NCBI GenBank assembly: GCA_002634385.1
Contig: NSJL01000005.1
Location: forward strand, 62,001 to 126,000
Direction of reading: 5' to 3'
DNA: 64,000 bases
Origin: Nitrospira sp.
Lineage (GTDB): Bacteria > Nitrospirota > Thermodesulfovibrionia > Thermodesulfovibrionales > Dissulfurispiraceae
How positions within the stretch are numbered: the first letter of the stretch is position 1; each line of letters opens with the position of its first letter. This document shows positions 60,625-64,000 of this stretch, piece by piece. Made by a program: the position numbers and the translations under genes. The notes under the pieces are model-generated. The model ran no database searches. It had not been told where the DNA came from and was given only the letters and a program-made list of their open reading frames with translations.

Positions 60625-62882
60625 GGGCTGCGGGAGCCGATACCGGGGTGCGGAAGAACGGAGAGGGAAAAGACACGGTTGCCCCGACCCGGCCTGCTGC
60701 CGCGGGTCTCAGGACCATCACCATCGCCGTTGCGGGAAACCCGAATTCGGGGAAGTCCACCCTCATCAACGCCCTTGCCGGGACGCGGCTTCATGTGGGG
60801 AACTGGCCGGGGGTTACCGTCGAGAAGAAAGAGGCGTTCTTTGAGTTCGAGGGGAAGAGGATCAAGATCGTCGACCTGCCCGGCACCTACAGCCTGAGCC
60901 CTTACACCCAGGAAGAGGTGATCGCGCGCGATTATCTCGTGCAGGAGGCCCCCGATGTGGTGGTGAATGTGGTGGATGCCACCAACCTCGAGAGGAACCT
61001 CTACCTGACCGTGCAATTGATGGAGCTCGGGATCCCTGTTCTCATGGCGCTGAATATCTATGACGAGGCGGAGCAGAAGGGATACCGGATCAACATCAGG
61101 GCGATGGAGGAGATGCTCGGGGTGACTGTTGTCCCCACCGTCGCCACAAAGAAGACAGGTCTTCACGAGCTGATGCGGGCCGCCGTCGCCGTGGCAGAGG
61201 ACCCGCTGCACCATAAGCCCAAGCACCTCCATTACGGAGACGATATCGAGTCCGCCGCCCGGGGAATCGAAGAGAGGCTCGTGCGCGAGTATCCGGATCT
61301 TGTGCAGAAATACCCTGTACGGTGGCTGGCCCTCAAGCTCATGGAGGGAGACGGACACGTGCAGGAGAAGGTCAGGATCGATAGCGCCTCCCTGAACGGG
61401 TCGGTCCGGCATCTGCAGGAGGCGCATGGAGAGGATATCGAATCCCTCATGGCGGACGCACGGTATGCCCAAGCCTCGGGATTGACGAGGGAGGTGCTGA
61501 CGAAGCCCGATATCCGGAAGATGGAGATGACCGAGAAGATCGACAGGATCGTGCTCAACCGGTTCCTGGGTATTCCCATCTTCCTCGCCGCCATGTGGCT
61601 GGTCTTCAAGCTTACCTTCGATGTCTCGCAGCCTTTCGCTGACTGGCTGGATGCGATGATAACGGGTCCGTTCACAAGGTGGGCGGAAGCGGTGGTCGGC
61701 TTTATCGGGGCCCCTGATTGGACCGCTTCCCTCGTCACCGAGGGGGTCATTGCCGGTGTCGGCTCGGTGCTGGTCTTTGTGCCGGTCATCTTCGCCATGA
61801 TGTTCTTCATCACCTTCCTGGAGGGCAGCGGGTATATGGCCCGGGCGGCTTTCGTCATGGACAGGGCAATGCATGCCATCGGGCTGCACGGCAAGTCTTT
61901 CATACCCATGCTGCTGGGCTTCGGCTGCAATGTCCCTGCCATCTATGCTACGAGGACCCTGGAGAACCCGAAGGACAAGGCCCTTACCGCCCTGCTTATC
62001 CCCCTGATGTCCTGCGGCGCCCGGCTCCCGGTCTACGTGGTCTTTATCGGCGCTTTCTTCGCGTCCAGCGCGGGGACCGTCCTCTGGTCGCTGTATGTGA
62101 TGGGAATCGCGCTTGCCGTGCTGATGGGGGTCATCTTCAAAAGGACTCTCTTCAAAGGGGAGGCGCCCATGTTCATCATGGAACTCCCCCCGTACCGGAT
62201 GCCCTCTTTCAGGAGCCTCATGATCCATACCTGGGAGAAGGGCAAGCACTTCCTGATCAAAGCGGGGACATATATCCTCGCGGTCTCGGTGCTGGTCTGG
62301 TTTCTCCTGAACCTGCCCTGGGGAGTGGAGAGCAAGAAGGACTCCTATCTCGGAAAGGTGGGACAGGTGATTTCCCCTGTCTTCGCACCCCTCGGGTTCG
62401 GCAACTGGGAGGCGTCGTCCTCATTGATATCGGGCCTTATCGCAAAGGAGATCGTCGTGGGGACGATGGGCGAGATCTATGTGCAGAAGACGGAAACGGA
62501 AGAGGAAAAGAAAGAGACCCCGTCGTTCACGGAGGATCTGAAAGAGCTGGGCACGTCCTTCGCCGGGGCGCTGCGGGATGCCGCCACCAATGTCGTCTCG
62601 ACCTTCGGCATCGCCACCATGTCCGCGGAGGAGTCGTCGGAGGAGGTCGAGGAGCGGACGCCCCTGCGGGAGACGCTGAAACAGCAGTTCGGCCCTCTTT
62701 CCGCCTATGCGTTCATCACTTTTGTCCTCCTCTACATGCCCTGCGTCGTGGCCGCCATCGCCATGAAGCATGAGTTCGGCAACTGGAACCTGTTCGGCAT
62801 CGCCTTTGTCTACCAGATGGTCCTTGCCTGGGGGGTTGCCTTCATCATTTACCAGGGTGGGAAACTGCTGGGACTCGGGTAA
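60621..62882 (+). CDS. feoB: Ferrous iron transporter FeoB
   Basis: 753 residues. The N-terminal G domain has AVAGNPNSGKSTLINAL, VDLPGTYSLSPYTQEE and VVNVVDATNLERNL with GTPase motifs G1, G3 and the segment between. A helical regulatory domain follows, then two Gate halves with Cys-containing helices (LGFGCNVPAIYATR, LMSCGARLPVYV). An acidic insertion (KTETEEEKKETPSF) precedes the last helices. Fe(II) uptake across the inner membrane. The start is the ATG overlapping feoA; a 5'-longer frame would only re-read feoA in another frame. Confidence 0.95.
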   Translation: MRAAGADTGVRKNGEGKDTVAPTRPAAAGLRTITIAVAGNPNSGKSTLINALAGTRLHVGNWPGVTVEKKEAFFEFEGKRIKIVDLPGTYSLSPYTQEEVIARDYLVQEAPDVVVNVVDATNLERNLYLTVQLMELGIPVLMALNIYDEAEQKGYRINIRAMEEMLGVTVVPTVATKKTGLHELMRAAVAVAEDPLHHKPKHLHYGDDIESAARGIEERLVREYPDLVQKYPVRWLALKLMEGDGHVQEKVRIDSASLNGSVRHLQEAHGEDIESLMADARYAQASGLTREVLTKPDIRKMEMTEKIDRIVLNRFLGIPIFLAAMWLVFKLTFDVSQPFADWLDAMITGPFTRWAEAVVGFIGAPDWTASLVTEGVIAGVGSVLVFVPVIFAMMFFITFLEGSGYMARAAFVMDRAMHAIGLHGKSFIPMLLGFGCNVPAIYATRTLENPKDKALTALLIPLMSCGARLPVYVVFIGAFFASSAGTVLWSLYVMGIALAVLMGVIFKRTLFKGEAPMFIMELPPYRMPSFRSLMIHTWEKGKHFLIKAGTYILAVSVLVWFLLNLPWGVESKKDSYLGKVGQVISPVFAPLGFGNWEASSSLISGLIAKEIVVGTMGEIYVQKTETEEEKKETPSFTEDLKELGTSFAGALRDAATNVVSTFGIATMSAEESSEEVEERTPLRETLKQQFGPLSAYAFITFVLLYMPCVVAAIAMKHEFGNWNLFGIAFVYQMVLAWGVAFIIYQGGKLLGLG

Positions 62883-62954
62883 GGGAACGGGGGGCTGGCA
62901 GGGAGCGCCGGGTCCCCTCTCTAAAGGAGTTCCGAGAAAACAAGGAGGTTTGCG

Positions 62955-63104
62955 ATGAGTTACACCGATGCCATATGGATGGTTGTTATTATCGCCGGGG
63001 CGCTCTACCTTTTATACCGTTCCCTGTGGAAAAAGAAAGGGCACTGCCAGGGATGCGATTCAGGTGTGTGCGATAAAACGGAAAAGAGAGAAAAAGAACA
63101 GTGA
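62955..63104 (+). CDS. FeoB-associated Cys-rich membrane protein
   Basis: 49 residues, AAGGAGG seven bases before the ATG. One transmembrane helix (AIWMVVIIAGALYLLYRSL) is followed by a basic CxxC-bearing tail (KKKGHCQGCDSGVCDK). This is the pattern of the FeoB-associated Cys-rich family, thought to bind Fe or Fe-S at the transporter. It is 72 bases after feoB. Confidence 0.85.
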   Translation: MSYTDAIWMVVIIAGALYLLYRSLWKKKGHCQGCDSGVCDKTEKREKEQ

Positions 63105-63121
63105 AAGGAGCGGAGTAAGAT

Positions 63122-63547
63122 ATGGAGGGAATAAAACTTCTTGTGGACTATGGCATCATCGGTGTTCTCGTACTGATGAGCACCGCCGCCGTCGCCATCG
63201 CCATCGAAAGGTTTTCCTTTATAAAGCGCACCCGGCCCGAGGAGTATAACACTGCAAAAGAGCTTGAGATCAGCCTGACAAGGAGGTTTTACATCATCGC
63301 CTCCATCGGGAGCAATGCTCCCTATATAGGGCTGCTGGGGACGGTCCTCGGCATTATCTTTACGTTTTACCAGATGGGTGAGGTCGGGAACATCGATACC
63401 AGGTCCATCATGGTGGGGCTGAGCCTCGCCCTGAAGGCTACTGCCGCCGGGCTCCTGGTGGCGATCCCCTGCGTGAGCCTGTATAACGCGCTGTTGAGGA
63501 GGGTGAAAGAGAAGCTGGCGGCATACGAGTCCGTGAAATGCAGGTAG
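63122..63547 (+). CDS. exbB: ExbB/TolQ-type proton channel protein
   Basis: 141 residues. First helix GIIGVLVLMSTAAVAIAIERF, then IASIGSNAPYIGLLGTVLGIIFTFYQMG and ALKATAAGLLVAIPCVSLYN, the MotA/TolQ/ExbB signature. It is shorter than typical ExbB (about 220-240) but has all three helices. It uses the proton gradient to energise TonB. GGAG precedes the ATG. First of exbB-exbD-tonB. Confidence 0.88.
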   Translation: MEGIKLLVDYGIIGVLVLMSTAAVAIAIERFSFIKRTRPEEYNTAKELEISLTRRFYIIASIGSNAPYIGLLGTVLGIIFTFYQMGEVGNIDTRSIMVGLSLALKATAAGLLVAIPCVSLYNALLRRVKEKLAAYESVKCR

Positions 63548-63550
63548 ACG

Positions 63551-63925
63551 ATGGAAGAGAAGGAATTCGACTATATCAATATCATCCCCTTCGTGGATAT
63601 TATGCTCGTCCTCCTGGCGATCATCCTGGCGACAGCCTCTTTTATCGCCACGGGAGAGATACCGGTCAACCTTCCGGCGGCAAAGAACAAAGAGGCAAAG
63701 TCTCACCCCGCCGTGGTGATCACCCTGACTGCGGACAACCGGCTCTTCCTCAACGAGGACGAGGTGAACGGGAGAATCGAGGACTCGCTGCACCGTTTTC
63801 ACCGGGACAACCCTGTGATTATCCGGGCTGACAAGGGGGTATACGTGGAACGGCTGATACACGTTATCGACGCGATCAAAGGGAGCCGTTTCGGACGAGT
63901 CTCCATGGAAGTGACAGGGAGGTGA
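63551..63925 (+). CDS. exbD: ExbD/TolR-type protein
   Basis: 124 residues. One N-terminal helix with the essential Asp (IPFVDIMLVLLAIILATASFI) and a periplasmic ExbD domain (ITLTADNRLFLNEDEVN, then IRADKGVYVERLIHVIDAIK). Works with ExbB. It follows exbB after three bases. Confidence 0.9.
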   Translation: MEEKEFDYINIIPFVDIMLVLLAIILATASFIATGEIPVNLPAAKNKEAKSHPAVVITLTADNRLFLNEDEVNGRIEDSLHRFHRDNPVIIRADKGVYVERLIHVIDAIKGSRFGRVSMEVTGR

Positions 63926-63932
63926 ACGCACG

Positions 63933-64000
63933 ATGCGGATTACTACATACAACAGTGTCGTAATATCCGGGATGCTGCATTTTACCATGGTATCCCTGTT
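63933..64000 (+). CDS. tonB: Probable TonB, N-terminal fragment
   Basis: Only 22 codons are in the window: MRITTYNSVVISGMLHFTMV, leading into a hydrophobic segment with a His (MLHF) as in TonB signal anchors (S-x-x-x-H). It runs off the right edge. GGGAGGTG precedes the ATG. Its position after exbBD supports TonB. Confidence 0.6.
   Translation, partial: MRITTYNSVVISGMLHFTMVSL

Noticed and set aside
1-64000. CRISPR arrays, tRNA or rRNA genes
   Set aside because: No regularly spaced short repeats and no cloverleaf or rRNA-like segments were recognised on reading the window; a tRNA scan would be the decisive test.

Overview
The window comes from a diderm (Gram-negative-type) bacterium. It has outer-membrane beta-barrels, ExbB-ExbD-TonB, two PilT-class ATPases, a SEC-C-tailed SecA and many lipoprotein or Sec signals. 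Base composition is GC-rich by eye. The gene mix (HDOD and diguanylate-cyclase-like signalling, a globin-coupled sensor, SLH adhesin, FTR1-P19-DUF2318 iron uptake, Feo and two P1B-6-like ATPases) fits an anaerobic or microaerophilic lineage such as Nitrospirota or Desulfobacterota. That assignment is inference only; no rRNA or other marker is present.

Layout. 0-20.7 kb is mostly housekeeping and signalling: metallophosphoesterase, PflA-like radical SAM, a small protein/HDOD/GGDEF operon, zapA and a coiled-coil partner, aroC-slt, glgB, a hicBA module whose toxin carries a nonsense codon, two PilT ATPases with a degenerate receiver, secA, a globin-sensor kinase that lacks its phospho-acceptor histidine, a cupin, CheV and a zinc alcohol dehydrogenase. 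20.7-36.9 kb is accessory: a 2169-residue papain/transglutaminase-like/RHS protein with a variable AT-richer tip and a putative immunity gene, a RAYT transposase remnant, a glycine-rich SLH adhesin, a radical SAM plus lipoprotein deacetylase pair, an acyl-activating enzyme and a second dehydrogenase.

37-64 kb is a large iron island. It starts with a cytochrome c behind a promoter with an embedded palindrome, then DUF2325, a porin, an FMN-binding protein with membrane partners, an LbtU-like porin, a three-repeat FTR1 permease, P19, DUF2318-YHS, two FtsX permeases, an ABC ATPase and a TlpA lipoprotein (a complete P19-type high-affinity iron system). It continues with two divergent clusters built around P-type ATPases with an SCA-type membrane motif and CxxC-less HMA-like domains, accompanied by three copies of a membrane/coiled-coil gene pair and a ferritin-like protein, then feoA-feoA-feoB-FeoB-associated protein and exbB-exbD-tonB.

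The most interesting reading is that 50.8-60.0 kb encodes a duplicated ferrosome-like (fez-type) iron-storage system wired to Fe(II) and Fe(III) uptake. The same promoter-palindrome unit stands upstream of the cytochrome c gene and upstream of the second ATPase cluster. A 451-bp near-identical direct repeat flanks the first ATPase gene, and a 41-bp fragment of the TlpA gene lies in the intergenic region between clusters, so the island has been rearranged recently.
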